A stretch of 64,000 bases of DNA from Clostridium sartagoforme (lineage in GTDB: Bacteria; Bacillota; Clostridia; Clostridiales; Clostridiaceae), in assembly GCF_004794105.1 (NCBI RefSeq), contig NZ_SRYR01000002.1:1-64000 (forward strand), given 5' to 3'. Every line of letters starts with the position of its first letter. Position 1 is the first letter of the stretch. This document shows positions 18,881-27,794 of the stretch, in pieces. Position numbers and translations under genes: made by a program. Below the pieces are notes generated by a model. That model made no database searches. It had not been told where the DNA came from and saw nothing but the letters and a program-made list of their open reading frames with translations.

Positions 18881-18912
18881 TTAGTTGTATATGCAACTAA
18901 AAGTGATATAAT
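18881..18912 (+). promoter_or_regulatory. MarR-type operator over its promoter
   Basis: Near-perfect palindrome TTAGTTGTATATGCAACTAA at 18881-18900. It covers the likely -35 (TTGTAT, 18885-18890), with TATAAT at 18907-18912 after a 16-nt spacer. Its position argues for autorepression by the MarR protein encoded 43 nt downstream. Confidence 0.7.
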
Positions 18913-18954
18913 AGAATAGTTAAATATAAATTAATTAAAATTAGGAGAGTAACC

Positions 18955-19368
18955 TTGGATAACTATAAATGTGAGAACATAGCTAAATATGTATCTGAAA
19001 TACAAAGAAAAGGAAATATATTTTTCTTAAAAGAACTATCCCATCTTGGTCTAGGATATGGACAATTTAATTTTTTAATGGAGCTTTATAGGCAAGATGG
19101 AGTAAGGCAAGAGGATTTAACCTTAAAACTTAATATAGACAAGGGCACTACAGCTAGGGCTATAAAGAAGTTAGAAGCTGAAGGTTTTATAATTAAGAAA
19201 GAAGATAAAGATGATAAGAGAGCTTATAGAATATTTATAACTGATAAGGGAATTCATCATAGAGATGCAATATATAAAGTTGCAAAAGAGTGGGAAAATA
19301 ATCTTACTAAGAATTTAACAAAAGAAGAAAAAGAAACAATGATATCATTATTAAAAAAGTGTATATAA
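18955..19368 (+). CDS. MarR-family transcriptional regulator
   Basis: A 137-residue winged-helix repressor. The central helix-turn-helix and wing read QEDLTLKLNIDKGTTARAIKKLEAEGFIIKKEDKDDKRAYRIFITDKG, ordinary for the family. The start is TTG 18955 with GGAGAG 8 nt upstream; no ATG fits. It is followed after 10 nt by a MATE exporter and preceded by a palindrome overlapping the promoter. It therefore very likely represses itself and the exporter until a ligand binds. The ligand is unknown. Confidence 0.9.
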   Translation: MDNYKCENIAKYVSEIQRKGNIFFLKELSHLGLGYGQFNFLMELYRQDGVRQEDLTLKLNIDKGTTARAIKKLEAEGFIIKKEDKDDKRAYRIFITDKGIHHRDAIYKVAKEWENNLTKNLTKEEKETMISLLKKCI

Positions 19369-19378
19369 GGAGGATTTA

Positions 19379-20785
19379 ATGAGTCATCAGGAATTATTAG
19401 GAAAAGAGAAAATAGGGAAGTTATTATTAAAATATTCAGTACCAGCCATTATTGGGATGTTAGTTAATGCGTTATATAACGTTGTAGATAGAATTTTTAT
19501 AGGTAATATACCTGGAGTAGGATCTTTAGCTATAACTGGAGTTGGAGTAACCCTTCCAATAACTACTATAATATTAGGATTTTCTATGCTAGTTGGGGTT
19601 GGAGCAACAACTACAATATCTATTAGGCTGGGGCAAGGAAGAAGAGAAGAGGCAGAAAAAGTAATAGGAAATGCAATTACATTGTCTGCGATAATTGCAA
19701 TAGTTTTAACTATAATTGGATTAGTATTTGGAGAGTTAATATTAAGTAAATTTGGTGCTAGTGAAAGTACTATGCAATATGCAAAAGATTATATTTACAT
19801 AATATTAATTGGTAATATATTTAATATGGTAGCTTTTGCTTTAAATAACACTATAAGAGGTGATGGTAATCCAAAGCTTGCAGCTACTATTATGATAATT
19901 GGATGTCTAACTAATATAGTATTAGATGCAGTTTTAATTTTTGTATTTAATCTAGGAATACAAGGAGCTGCTATAGCAACTGTAATTTCACAGTTAATTA
20001 CTGCAGTAATAGGTTTAAGATATTATGTTAGTGGTAAATCTAATTTAAAGTTTGTAAAATCAACTCTTAAATTAGATAAGGCTATAGTTTCAAAAATTTT
20101 AGCTATTGGAGCTGCGCCTTTTGCTATGCAAATTGCAGCAAGCTTAGTGCAAGTAATAGCAAATAATGTTTTAAGAACTTATGGAACAGATATAGCAATT
20201 GGAGCTATGGCAACTATATCATCAGTTAGTTTAATGTGTTTAATGCCTATATTTGGAATAAATCAAGGTGCACAACCTATAATAGGTTTTAACTATGGAG
20301 CAAAGCAAATAGATAGAGCTCAAAAGGCCTATAAGATATCATTAATAGTTGCAACAATAATATTATGTGTAGCATTTGTACTAGTTCAAAGCTTCCCAGA
20401 AATGATTATAGGAATATTTAATAAAGATCCAAAGTTTATGGATATTTCAGTTAAGGGATTAAGAATTTACTTATTAATGTTACCAATAGTAGGAATATCA
20501 ATTACAGGATCAAACTATATTCAATCTATAGGTGAAGCAAAAATAGCAATGTTCTTAAGTCTGCTTAGACAAGTTATTTTACTAATACCATTTATATTAA
20601 TACTTCCAAGATTATTTAACCTTGGAGTTAATGGGGTTTGGATAGCTCAGCCACTAAGTGATGTTATTTCATCTGTAATTACAGTAGCTATATTAGTAAA
20701 GACTATGAGAAGTACGAGTTCTGAAAAAGTAGAGGACGAAGATGTTGAAATAGATATGGTAAATAGGATCAAAGATATTTCATAA
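19379..20785 (+). CDS. MATE-family multidrug efflux transporter
   Basis: Cation-coupled exporter of the MATE superfamily, 468 residues with twelve predicted membrane helices in two halves. Recognisable family features are the start KLLLKYSVPAIIGMLVNALYNVVDRIFIG, the internal repeat KILAIGAAPFAMQIAASLVQVIAN and the GINQGAQPIIGFNYGAK loop. An acidic tail (SSEKVEDEDVEIDM) follows the last helix. It is co-transcribed with the MarR gene. Substrates could be drugs, dyes or metabolites. Confidence 0.93.
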   Translation: MSHQELLGKEKIGKLLLKYSVPAIIGMLVNALYNVVDRIFIGNIPGVGSLAITGVGVTLPITTIILGFSMLVGVGATTTISIRLGQGRREEAEKVIGNAITLSAIIAIVLTIIGLVFGELILSKFGASESTMQYAKDYIYIILIGNIFNMVAFALNNTIRGDGNPKLAATIMIIGCLTNIVLDAVLIFVFNLGIQGAAIATVISQLITAVIGLRYYVSGKSNLKFVKSTLKLDKAIVSKILAIGAAPFAMQIAASLVQVIANNVLRTYGTDIAIGAMATISSVSLMCLMPIFGINQGAQPIIGFNYGAKQIDRAQKAYKISLIVATIILCVAFVLVQSFPEMIIGIFNKDPKFMDISVKGLRIYLLMLPIVGISITGSNYIQSIGEAKIAMFLSLLRQVILLIPFILILPRLFNLGVNGVWIAQPLSDVISSVITVAILVKTMRSTSSEKVEDEDVEIDMVNRIKDIS

Positions 20786-20789
20786 GAAG

Positions 20790-20911
20790 TAGCATTTTGC
20801 AAAGCAAAATAATGAAAGAATTAAGAAATGAAGGAATGAAAAAAATTCTATAAAAAGAAGGAGATTTTGTATAGCAAAATCTCCTTCTTTGATTCTTTAA
20901 TTTATTCATAT
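20790..20911. repeat. GAATGAAAAAATT palindromic repeat, family G copy 2
   Basis: AGCATTTTGCAAAGCAAAAT and AATGAAAGAATTAAG tracts lead into a 16-bp stem AAAGAAGGAGATTTTG / CAAAATCTCCTTCTTT (20854-20890). It starts 5 nt after the MATE stop codon and probably terminates that operon. Confidence 0.8.
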
Positions 20912-20957
20912 TAAATTTAGCTTTGTGATTATATTCAAATTTTATGACACTTAATCA

Positions 20958-21112
20958 ACAATAATTCCTGAAATTCAGTTCGTCTGAATTTCTTCCTTCA
21001 GTATCCTTGCAGTTACAAGATTAAATTATTCAAGGAGTCTTTAACATATTGTGAGTAGGTCGACTTGGGCTTGCAAGGTCAACAGAGTAAAATATGTTAA
21101 AGACTCCTATGG
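20958..21112. repeat. Two-hairpin dispersed element, family H copy 1
   Basis: Hairpin GAAATTCAG-TTCGT-CTGAATTTC (20970-20992). A perfect 18-bp inverted repeat AGGAGTCTTTAACATATT (21033-21050) / AATATGTTAAAGACTCCT (21091-21108) then encloses a 40-nt more G+C-rich loop holding CGACTTGGGC. Copy 2 is at 47735-47890. It ends 7 nt from the rimI stop codon. Confidence 0.85.
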
Positions 21113-21118
21113 AATTAA

Positions 21119-21565
21119 TCAGACTTTCTTGCTCATTAAAATAGCATTTTCCTTATTATCCTCATAATAATTTTTTCTAATACCATCAATGATAAAGTCA
21201 AAACTTTTATAAAGATTTTGAGCTTTTATATTAGACTCTCTAACTTCAAGAGTTATGGTATTACATTTTAAGTTTTTACAAAGGTTTATAAGATATTCTA
21301 GTAAGCTTTTTCCTATACCTAATCTTCTATAATCTTTGTGAACAGCAATATTAGTAATATCACCTTCTCCAGCTACTATCCATATTCCTACAAAACCAAC
21401 AACAATATTTAAATCTATATCCCTTGCAACTATGTATTTAGCTAAAGGGTTAGACACTTCACTTTTTATAGAATTTAAGCTCCAAGGTATAGAAAAAGAG
21501 TCTTTTGAAATATTATAAATTCCATCAACATCCTCTTCTTTAATTAAATTATAGACTATTTTCAT
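21119..21565 (-). CDS. rimI: Ribosomal protein S18 alanine N-acetyltransferase RimI
   Basis: GNAT-fold acetyltransferase of 148 residues. The acetyl-CoA loop reads VHKDYRRLGIGKSLLEYL (about 79-96). Family features follow: ITLEVRESNIKAQNLYKSFDFIIDGIRKNYY. It lies directly after tsaB with a 17-bp overlap, the order (tsaE-tsaB-rimI) normally found in Firmicutes, which supports RimI over a generic GNAT enzyme. Confidence 0.9.
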   Translation of the reverse strand: MKIVYNLIKEEDVDGIYNISKDSFSIPWSLNSIKSEVSNPLAKYIVARDIDLNIVVGFVGIWIVAGEGDITNIAVHKDYRRLGIGKSLLEYLINLCKNLKCNTITLEVRESNIKAQNLYKSFDFIIDGIRKNYYEDNKENAILMSKKV

Positions 21566-22265
21566 TTTTTAAAGCCAGCCTCTTTTCTAATTCTCTTTGA
21601 GCTTGAGGTTTCTTTAAGTAAAAAGGTGATGAATTTAAATCATCTTGCTCACCATTTAAAAGTTTTTTCATACCTAATTCTCCAAGGGAAGATGCTCTTA
21701 TTATACTTAAATGTATTGGTGCAAATATAGCATTAGGTAGGTTTTCCATAATATATTCCTTATGTTTATTTACAGCATCACCAGTAAATATAACTTTTTC
21801 ATTTTTTTCTTTTAGTAAAGCTACTAATTCCTCAATTTCTAGAGCAGAATAATCTATTAGATTTTCTAAGTTACCATTTTCACCTTTATATAAGCATGTA
21901 TATACGCTATTTCTTAAAGCATCCATCATGGGACATATGATTCCATCAAAATTAACAAGTGAATGTGCTAGAGCATCTAAGCTAGATATGCTTATATAAG
22001 GTTTATTTGAACCTAAGCTAAGACCCTTAATAGTAGCCATACCAATTCTTAATCCTGTAAAGGAACCAGGTCCTTTAGAAACTGCAAATCCATCAATATC
22101 ATCAATATCTAAATCGGAATCCTTTAATAGCTTATCAACTATATCCATTATTAATGTAGAATGTTCTAATTTGTTATTTAGTGTGTATTCAGCAATTAAG
22201 TTATTATCATCTAATATAGCAACAGTAGCAACTTTTGAAGCTGAATCAATACTTAAAATTTTCAT
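21549..22265 (-). CDS. tsaB: tRNA t6A synthesis protein TsaB
   Basis: Partner of TsaD in making N6-threonylcarbamoyl-adenosine at position 37 of ANN-decoding tRNAs. It has 238 residues with an ASKHA-type fold: N-terminal MKILSIDSASKVATVAILDD, then the conserved GFAVSKGPGSFTGLRIGMATIKGLS. It overlaps rimI by 17 bp and follows tsaE by 64 bp. The tsaD gene is not in this window. Confidence 0.94.
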   Translation of the reverse strand: MKILSIDSASKVATVAILDDNNLIAEYTLNNKLEHSTLIMDIVDKLLKDSDLDIDDIDGFAVSKGPGSFTGLRIGMATIKGLSLGSNKPYISISSLDALAHSLVNFDGIICPMMDALRNSVYTCLYKGENGNLENLIDYSALEIEELVALLKEKNEKVIFTGDAVNKHKEYIMENLPNAIFAPIHLSIIRASSLGELGMKKLLNGEQDDLNSSPFYLKKPQAQRELEKRLALKNENSL

Positions 22266-22329
22266 TATATTAACTCCTTTGAGTAAAATTCAAACTAAAT
22301 ATTGTGCAAAAGCACATTATTTTAAAAGT

Positions 22330-22794
22330 TTATTTTGATGAGAGGCTTTTTATATAATCATATCTTTCTCCATAAGGAGTAATAGTGATTTTTCTGTAGT
22401 CCTCACCATTAGATAAATCTTTTTCAATTAATATATGAAGATAATCACTAGGCAAAATTTCTTCTATATAGTTTGCCCATTCAATTATCGATACACCATT
22501 AGAAAATATATAATCATCAAAGCCTATAGCATAAATTTCATCAGGATCACTTACTCTATACACATCAAAATGATATAGTTTAAGTCTGCCAGAATCATAT
22601 TCATTTACTATAGTAAAGGTTGGGCTTGTTATATGGTCATCAATACCTAAACCTTTAGCTATTCCCTTAGTTATATGGGTTTTTCCGGTACCTAAATCTC
22701 CAGTAAGACAAACTATATCACCAGAATTTAAAAGTTTACCTATAGAAAAGCCTAACTCAGTAGTTTCTTCTACATTTTTAACTAAAAACTGCAT
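22330..22794 (-). CDS. tsaE: tRNA t6A synthesis ATPase TsaE
   Basis: P-loop ATPase of 154 residues that drives turnover of the TsaBDE complex. Walker A is GDLGTGKTHITKGIAKGLG (about 32-50). The family block SPTFTIVNEYDSGRLKLYHFDVYR and the IIEWANY segment follow. It is first in the minus-strand operon tsaE-tsaB-rimI. Confidence 0.95.
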   Translation of the reverse strand: MQFLVKNVEETTELGFSIGKLLNSGDIVCLTGDLGTGKTHITKGIAKGLGIDDHITSPTFTIVNEYDSGRLKLYHFDVYRVSDPDEIYAIGFDDYIFSNGVSIIEWANYIEEILPSDYLHILIEKDLSNGEDYRKITITPYGERYDYIKSLSSK

Positions 22795-23046
22795 AAAATA
22801 TCTCCTTTCTTAATATCCTATAATATATTCTATCAAATTAAATGAAAAAATAAAGAAAAATAATTATATAAGGTATAGTAAAGGATATTTGTGCATGGTA
22901 AAATATGTTTATACATAAATTTAATTAATATGTAATGGATTTGTAATTCTTTTTAAGAGATGATAAGATATTATAATATATAAGTTGAAATAAAGTTTCT
23001 TTAGCTTATTACCTTATACTTTATATGTGAAATATGTTAATTAGAG

Positions 23047-23180
23047 AGATATATAATCAACTTATATAAAAATTAAAAAAATATATGATTTCAATTAATA
23101 AGATTTACTTTAAAATAATTTTTGTACTTATAATTCTATAAGTTTTAAAATATATATTACTAATTGAAACATATATAAGC
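23047..23180 (+). repeat. TTTCAATT/AATTGAAA promoter-like element, copy 2
   Basis: TTTCAATT at 23089-23096, TTTACT at 23104-23109, a 19-nt spacer, TATAAT at 23129-23134 and AATTGAAA at 23162-23169. Edges read CAACTTATATAAA (left) and CATATATAAG (right), an imperfect terminal inversion. The right edge lies 28 nt before the start codon at 23208, so transcripts from it would carry the AATTGAAAC box in their 5' leader. The stretch 22795-23046 shows no gene. Confidence 0.8.
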
Positions 23181-23207
23181 AAAGAAAATTCCTTGGAGGA
23201 ACTGGTA

Positions 23208-24071
23208 ATGAAGAAATTAACTTATATTTTAGTTATTTTTACTTCTATTTTATTTTTAGGATTAACTTTTTCCTATAATCCTTTAATGGCAAATACAACA
23301 GATGAACTTGATGAAAAGAAAGAGATATATTTAAACATATTAACAGTAAATAAAGACATATATGATATGACTAAACTAATAGTCGGTGAAAAACATAATG
23401 TAGAGTACTTATTTAAAAATGAAAAAGAAATGACTGCATTTAAAGTTACTGACGCAGTTTTAAATAACATTAATAATAAAGATTTACTTTTATATAATGG
23501 CTTGGGATATGAAAGTTGGATTAATGATATTTCTAATAATATTAGAGGTTCAGATCTTGGAGTAATAAATTTAAGTAGAGGAATAAGACCTTTAAGCTAT
23601 GAATTATTACAAAGCGGACAAGAAAATCCATATTATTTACTAGGATTTAGTGAATATAAAATTGCCTTATATAATATAAAGATGGCTATGCAAGAAAGAG
23701 ATATAGAAAATAGAAGTTACTATGAAGAAAATTATAATAACGTAATTAAGGAAATAGATAAATTTTCAGCTAAGTCAAAGGAAGAAATAAAAGGTTATAA
23801 AGACTATACTATAATTACTAATACAGATAAGTTCGATTACTTATTTAGAGATCTTGGTATTTATATAACAAAAGTTAAGGATAGTAATGATTTAGCATAT
23901 TTGAATGACCCTTCGAAGGTTATATTCTTCTATGATGAAGCTTTAGAAGATATAAATAACTTAAAGAGTGAAATTAAGAATGAGTATAAATATATTGGAT
24001 TAAGTTTAGATAATAGTGAAAATGTTTTAAAATCAAATGTCAACAAGATAATTGAAGCAATAAAAAAATAG
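23208..24071 (+). CDS. ZnuA-like protein without metal ligands
   Basis: A 287-residue exported protein with the cluster A-I substrate-binding fold. Alignment by eye to the ZnuA-like gene at 39264 matches DLLLYNGLGYESWINDI with DMFLYNGLEMEEWIDSV, and DYLFRDLGI with GYLCRDFGL. The usual ligand histidines are absent: SDAHSFDP becomes EMTAFKVT, DPHVWLS becomes NPYYLLG, and GHAAFGY becomes TNTDKFDY. The His-rich loop is missing. The N-terminus is a signal-type segment (TYILVIFTSILFLGLTFSYNP) with no lipobox cysteine. ATG 23208 fits GGAGGAA; an upstream TTG at 23193 would overlap that site. The scaffold is supported; zinc transport is doubtful. Confidence 0.7.
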   Translation: MKKLTYILVIFTSILFLGLTFSYNPLMANTTDELDEKKEIYLNILTVNKDIYDMTKLIVGEKHNVEYLFKNEKEMTAFKVTDAVLNNINNKDLLLYNGLGYESWINDISNNIRGSDLGVINLSRGIRPLSYELLQSGQENPYYLLGFSEYKIALYNIKMAMQERDIENRSYYEENYNNVIKEIDKFSAKSKEEIKGYKDYTIITNTDKFDYLFRDLGIYITKVKDSNDLAYLNDPSKVIFFYDEALEDINNLKSEIKNEYKYIGLSLDNSENVLKSNVNKIIEAIKK

Positions 24072-24125
24072 AATTTATAGTGTTGACATTTGTAAAAACA
24101 TAATATATAATAACAATTGTTGCGA

Positions 24126-24201
24126 AGGGGTATAGCTCAATTGGTAGAGTAGCGGTCTCCAAAACCGTTGGTTGTGGGTTCGATTCCTACTGCCCCTGCC
24201 A
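24126..24201 (+). tRNA. tRNA-Trp (CCA)
   Basis: Cloverleaf with acceptor AGGGGTA/TGCCCCT, GGTTCGATTCC T arm and encoded CCA. The anticodon loop CTCCAAA gives anticodon CCA at 24159-24161. It is isolated between protein genes. Confidence 0.97.
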
Positions 24202-24202
24202 A

Positions 24203-24234
24203 AAAGACATAGTATTTAATCTATGTCTTTTTTT
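24203..24234 (+). terminator. tRNA-Trp terminator
   Basis: AAAGACATAG / CTATGTCTTT around TATTTAAT, then a T run. Confidence 0.9.
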
Positions 24235-24274
24235 TATGCAGAAAATTAAATTTCTCAGTTAATAATAGAGGTCT

Positions 24275-24362
24275 ATTAATATAGTTTATTGATAACGATA
24301 TCAATATTAATAATATATGAATTTCAATTGATAATTTTGAATGATTTATTATTTTTCCGATA
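24275..24362 (+). repeat. Possible degenerate copy of the TTTCAATT element
   Basis: AATATATGAATTTCAATTGATAA at the left and ATTTATTGAATAAATG at the right resemble the borders of the five clear copies. The interior is about 25 nt shorter and lacks the TATAAT block. It is upstream of the sensor kinase gene. The rest of this gap (24363-24474) shows only TATAAT-like sequence near 24424. Confidence 0.3.
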
Positions 24363-24474
24363 TTACATGACATATTTATTGAATAAATGGCAATTTATAT
24401 ATATTATTTACCAAGATGTTTGATATAATATAAATGCGTTTATGGAAAATTTTATATTAAAAAGAGGATAGTTT

Positions 24475-27400
24475 ATGAAGAAGTCTATAGTTAAAGTAAT
24501 AGTTTGTTTTTCTTTTGTAATGACTATGATACTAAATACTAGTATTGAGGCACTTGCAATAATAAACAATGAGAAAAATATAAATTTTAAGAAAATAACT
24601 ACTGAAAATGGCTTATCTCAAACCTCTGTTCAATATATATTTCAAGATAGTAAAGGCTATATGTGGATAGGTACTATTGATGGATTAAATAAGTATAATG
24701 GAAATAAGTTTGAGGTATACAGATATAATAAAGAAAAAGATACTAGTATTAGTGGCAATTATGTATCTGCAATTAATGAAGATTCTAAGGGCAACATATG
24801 GGTTGGAACTTCTAGGGGGGTAAATAAGATTGATGCTAAGACTAAGAAAGTTGAAAGCTATTTACCAGGAATTAATGGTTGCAATATTTCTGATCATAAT
24901 GTTACGGAAATATTAATAGGTAAGGATGGAAGAGTATATGTGGCAACTACTAATGGAGTAAATGTTTATGATGAAGATACTAATAACTTTACTAACCTTT
25001 ATCCATATGATAAGGAAAAGGGAGATAATAATTTAACTAGTCAATTTATTTATAGTATTGTTGAAGATAATGATAATAATATGTGGGTTGGAACTATTGA
25101 TGGGTTAAATAGAGTAAATAAAGAAACAGGTGAAATAACAAAGTTCTATAAAAACAGTGAGAACTTAGCTATAAATGATAATTTTATTTACAAGTTATTT
25201 ATAGATGATCTTAATAATTTATGGATTGGAACTGATGATGAAGGTATAAATAAGCTTGATTTAGATACATATACTATGGAAAGTTACACTCATGATGATA
25301 AGAATCCTAATTCAATAGCTGGAAATTCAATAAGATATATTTTAAAGGATAGTCGAGATATTCTCTGGTTTGGAACTGATAATGGATTAAGCAGAATGGA
25401 TGAGGGAAGTACAGAGTTTGTTAATTATGACTCAAATATTTTTGATAATCAAAGTTTAGTTAGCAATGATATATTAAGCTTATTTGAGGATGAATCTGGA
25501 ACCATATGGGTAGGTACATATGATGGTATTAGCTTGTTTAATATGGAGGCGGCTTTCAAAAATTACAGAAATAATCCTATGGAAACTAATTCATTAAGCA
25601 GTAATATGATGGCAGGCATATATGAGGATAATGATGGCCTTCTTTGGGTAGGAACAGTAAGTGAAGGTATAAATGTTATTGATAGAAAAAATGGTAAATT
25701 CTTAAGACATCAGAGCTCAGATAATGATAATTCATTAAGCAACAATAATATTAGGGATATAACAGGAATAGACAATGAAATATGGATAGCTACAGAAGAG
25801 GGTTTAGCAAAATATGATAAAAATACAAAAAAATTCACAGATTATTTCCAAGGAAATGATAAGAATTCATTAATCTCTAATGATATAAGAAGTCTTTATA
25901 TAGATGATAAGGGAATTCTATGGATTGCAACAAAAGATGGAATATGTAGTTTTGATAGAGATAAGAAGTTTACATCTTATAGGGAGTTATTTTTAAAGAA
26001 TGGAATAAGAGAAACCATGTTTTCAGATATAATTCAAGATAAAGATGGGGTATTTTGGATTGCATCCACCCTAAATGGGGGATTAATAAGCATGGATATA
26101 GATACTGATGAAGTTAAGATTTATAGAAATAATGAAGAGGATGATAAAAGTATAAGCTTTAATGCAATTAAATCTATAGCAGTAGATAGTGAAAATAATA
26201 TTTGGATAGGAACACAATATGGACTCAATAAGTTAGATAAAGAAAGAAAAAATTTTACTAGATATACTGAAGAGGATGGACTAGCAAATAACTTTATTTA
26301 TGGTGTGTTAGTTGATGAAGATGACAATGTATGGATGAGTACCAATAGTGGAATATCTAAGTTTGATATTACGAATGGAAAATTTATTAATTATGATGTA
26401 ACTGATGGCCTTCAAGGTAATGAATTTAATGGATTTTCTTATTATAAAAATAAGAGTGGTGAAATGTTTTTTGGTGGTGTTAATGGACTAACATACTTTA
26501 ATCCATTAGAGCTTAAGGAACAAAGTTATTTACCAAAAGTTCAAATAGATAGTATATATAGCAATGATAATGAGTATATAGAATTTGAAAATATTAATTT
26601 GAGTTATAAAAATAGTAATATACAATTTAATTTCTTTTTACCTGACTATAGAAATGTAGTGAAAATTCAATATGCATATAAATTAGCAGGGCTTGATGAA
26701 GAATGGGTAATGGCTGAAAATAGGAATTATGCAAGCTACACTAATTTAGATGCTGGAACATACACATTTATGGTAAAAGCAAGAAACAAATCAGGAGATT
26801 GGAGTGATCCTGAAACTGTTACATTTACCGTAAGGCAAAAGCCATGGAAGACACCCTTAGCTTATATAACTTATGGAATTACACTGTTTTTAGTAATATA
26901 TTTAATCTGGAATAGGGTTAAGATACTAGATAGTCTAGTTGATCAAAGAACCTATGAGTTAAATAATAAGCTTAAAGAGAATAAGGAGCTTTATGATAAG
27001 CTAATTACAATTGAAAAATATAAAAATAATTACTTTGTTAACTTATCACATGAATTAAGGACACCTTTAAATGTAATTATTTCTATTGAACAGCTTTTAT
27101 CCAAGTTGAGTAAGGATAAAAAGGAAGTTTCCAAGGAAAAATTAGAATATTATATGAGTACTTTAAGAAGAAATTCAGACAGACTACTTAATTTAATAAA
27201 TAATATTATAGATACTTCTAAAATAGAATCAGGTTCATATAAGCTTATAATAAAAGAATATGACATAGTATATTTAGTAGAAGAAATAGTATTGTCAATG
27301 AAGGATTATATCGAAGCAAATGGTATAGAGTTAATTATAGACCCTGATGTTGAAGAAAAGATTATAGAATGTGATAAAAATGAAATAGAAAAGTGTGTAA

Positions 27401-27714
27401 TAAATTTAGTTGGAAATGCAATTAAGTTTACAGAAGAAGGCGGAAAGATAGAAGTAAAGATTGCTGATCTTGGGGATAGTGTTAGGATTTCCATTAAAGA
27501 TACAGGTATAGGAATAGATAAATCCCACTATGAATCCATATTTGATAGATTTGGACAAGCATATAATAATATATCAGAAGAATATGGAGGTAGCGGATTA
27601 GGATTAACATTAACAAAACAGTTAGTAACATTACATAATGGAAGTATATATGTAAAAAGTGAAGTTGGAGTAGGTAGTGAATTTATCATTATATTACCAG
27701 TTAGGCAAGGTTAG
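24475..27714 (+). CDS. Two-component-type beta-propeller sensor histidine kinase
   Basis: A 1079-residue membrane sensor. After a signal segment (about 5-28) come some fourteen propeller blades with the Reg_prop signature (MWIGTIDGLNKYN, IWVGTSRGVNKID, LWIGTDDEGINKLD and so on) forming two extracellular propellers. A Y_Y_Y domain (about 690-785, YKLAGLDEEWVMAENRNYA) and one membrane helix (about 795-820) follow. The kinase has H859 in NLSHELRTPLNVI, N-box NLVGNAIKFTEEGG, DTGIGI and GGSGLGLTLTKQL. Unlike Bacteroides hybrid systems, no receiver or AraC output domain is fused, and no response regulator is adjacent. The ligand is unknown, perhaps a carbohydrate given the PTS genes next door. Confidence 0.88.
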   Translation: MKKSIVKVIVCFSFVMTMILNTSIEALAIINNEKNINFKKITTENGLSQTSVQYIFQDSKGYMWIGTIDGLNKYNGNKFEVYRYNKEKDTSISGNYVSAINEDSKGNIWVGTSRGVNKIDAKTKKVESYLPGINGCNISDHNVTEILIGKDGRVYVATTNGVNVYDEDTNNFTNLYPYDKEKGDNNLTSQFIYSIVEDNDNNMWVGTIDGLNRVNKETGEITKFYKNSENLAINDNFIYKLFIDDLNNLWIGTDDEGINKLDLDTYTMESYTHDDKNPNSIAGNSIRYILKDSRDILWFGTDNGLSRMDEGSTEFVNYDSNIFDNQSLVSNDILSLFEDESGTIWVGTYDGISLFNMEAAFKNYRNNPMETNSLSSNMMAGIYEDNDGLLWVGTVSEGINVIDRKNGKFLRHQSSDNDNSLSNNNIRDITGIDNEIWIATEEGLAKYDKNTKKFTDYFQGNDKNSLISNDIRSLYIDDKGILWIATKDGICSFDRDKKFTSYRELFLKNGIRETMFSDIIQDKDGVFWIASTLNGGLISMDIDTDEVKIYRNNEEDDKSISFNAIKSIAVDSENNIWIGTQYGLNKLDKERKNFTRYTEEDGLANNFIYGVLVDEDDNVWMSTNSGISKFDITNGKFINYDVTDGLQGNEFNGFSYYKNKSGEMFFGGVNGLTYFNPLELKEQSYLPKVQIDSIYSNDNEYIEFENINLSYKNSNIQFNFFLPDYRNVVKIQYAYKLAGLDEEWVMAENRNYASYTNLDAGTYTFMVKARNKSGDWSDPETVTFTVRQKPWKTPLAYITYGITLFLVIYLIWNRVKILDSLVDQRTYELNNKLKENKELYDKLITIEKYKNNYFVNLSHELRTPLNVIISIEQLLSKLSKDKKEVSKEKLEYYMSTLRRNSDRLLNLINNIIDTSKIESGSYKLIIKEYDIVYLVEEIVLSMKDYIEANGIELIIDPDVEEKIIECDKNEIEKCVINLVGNAIKFTEEGGKIEVKIADLGDSVRISIKDTGIGIDKSHYESIFDRFGQAYNNISEEYGGSGLGLTLTKQLVTLHNGSIYVKSEVGVGSEFIIILPVRQG

Positions 27715-27721
27715 TTATAAG

Positions 27722-27750
27722 TTGACAGTGTAATTACACAGTGTTATTAT
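27722..27750 (+). promoter_or_regulatory. Promoter of the antiterminator gene with palindrome
   Basis: TTGACA (27722-27727), 17-nt spacer, TATTAT (27745-27750). The spacer contains the perfect palindrome GTGTAATTACAC (27728-27739), a possible repressor site. Confidence 0.72.
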
Positions 27751-27763
27751 TTTCTTAAGAAAA

Positions 27764-27794
27764 GGTAGATTGCTACTGAAGTTAGGTAATACCT
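27764..27794 (+). promoter_or_regulatory. RAT site (BglG/GlcT-type antiterminator target)
   Basis: GATTGCTACTGAAGTTAGG followed by TAATACCT matches the ribonucleic antiterminator pattern (TTGNTACT, loop, AGGNAA, ACC). Its 3' half overlaps the 5' arm of the terminator, so the two structures exclude each other. The protein encoded next is the expected binder. Confidence 0.8.
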
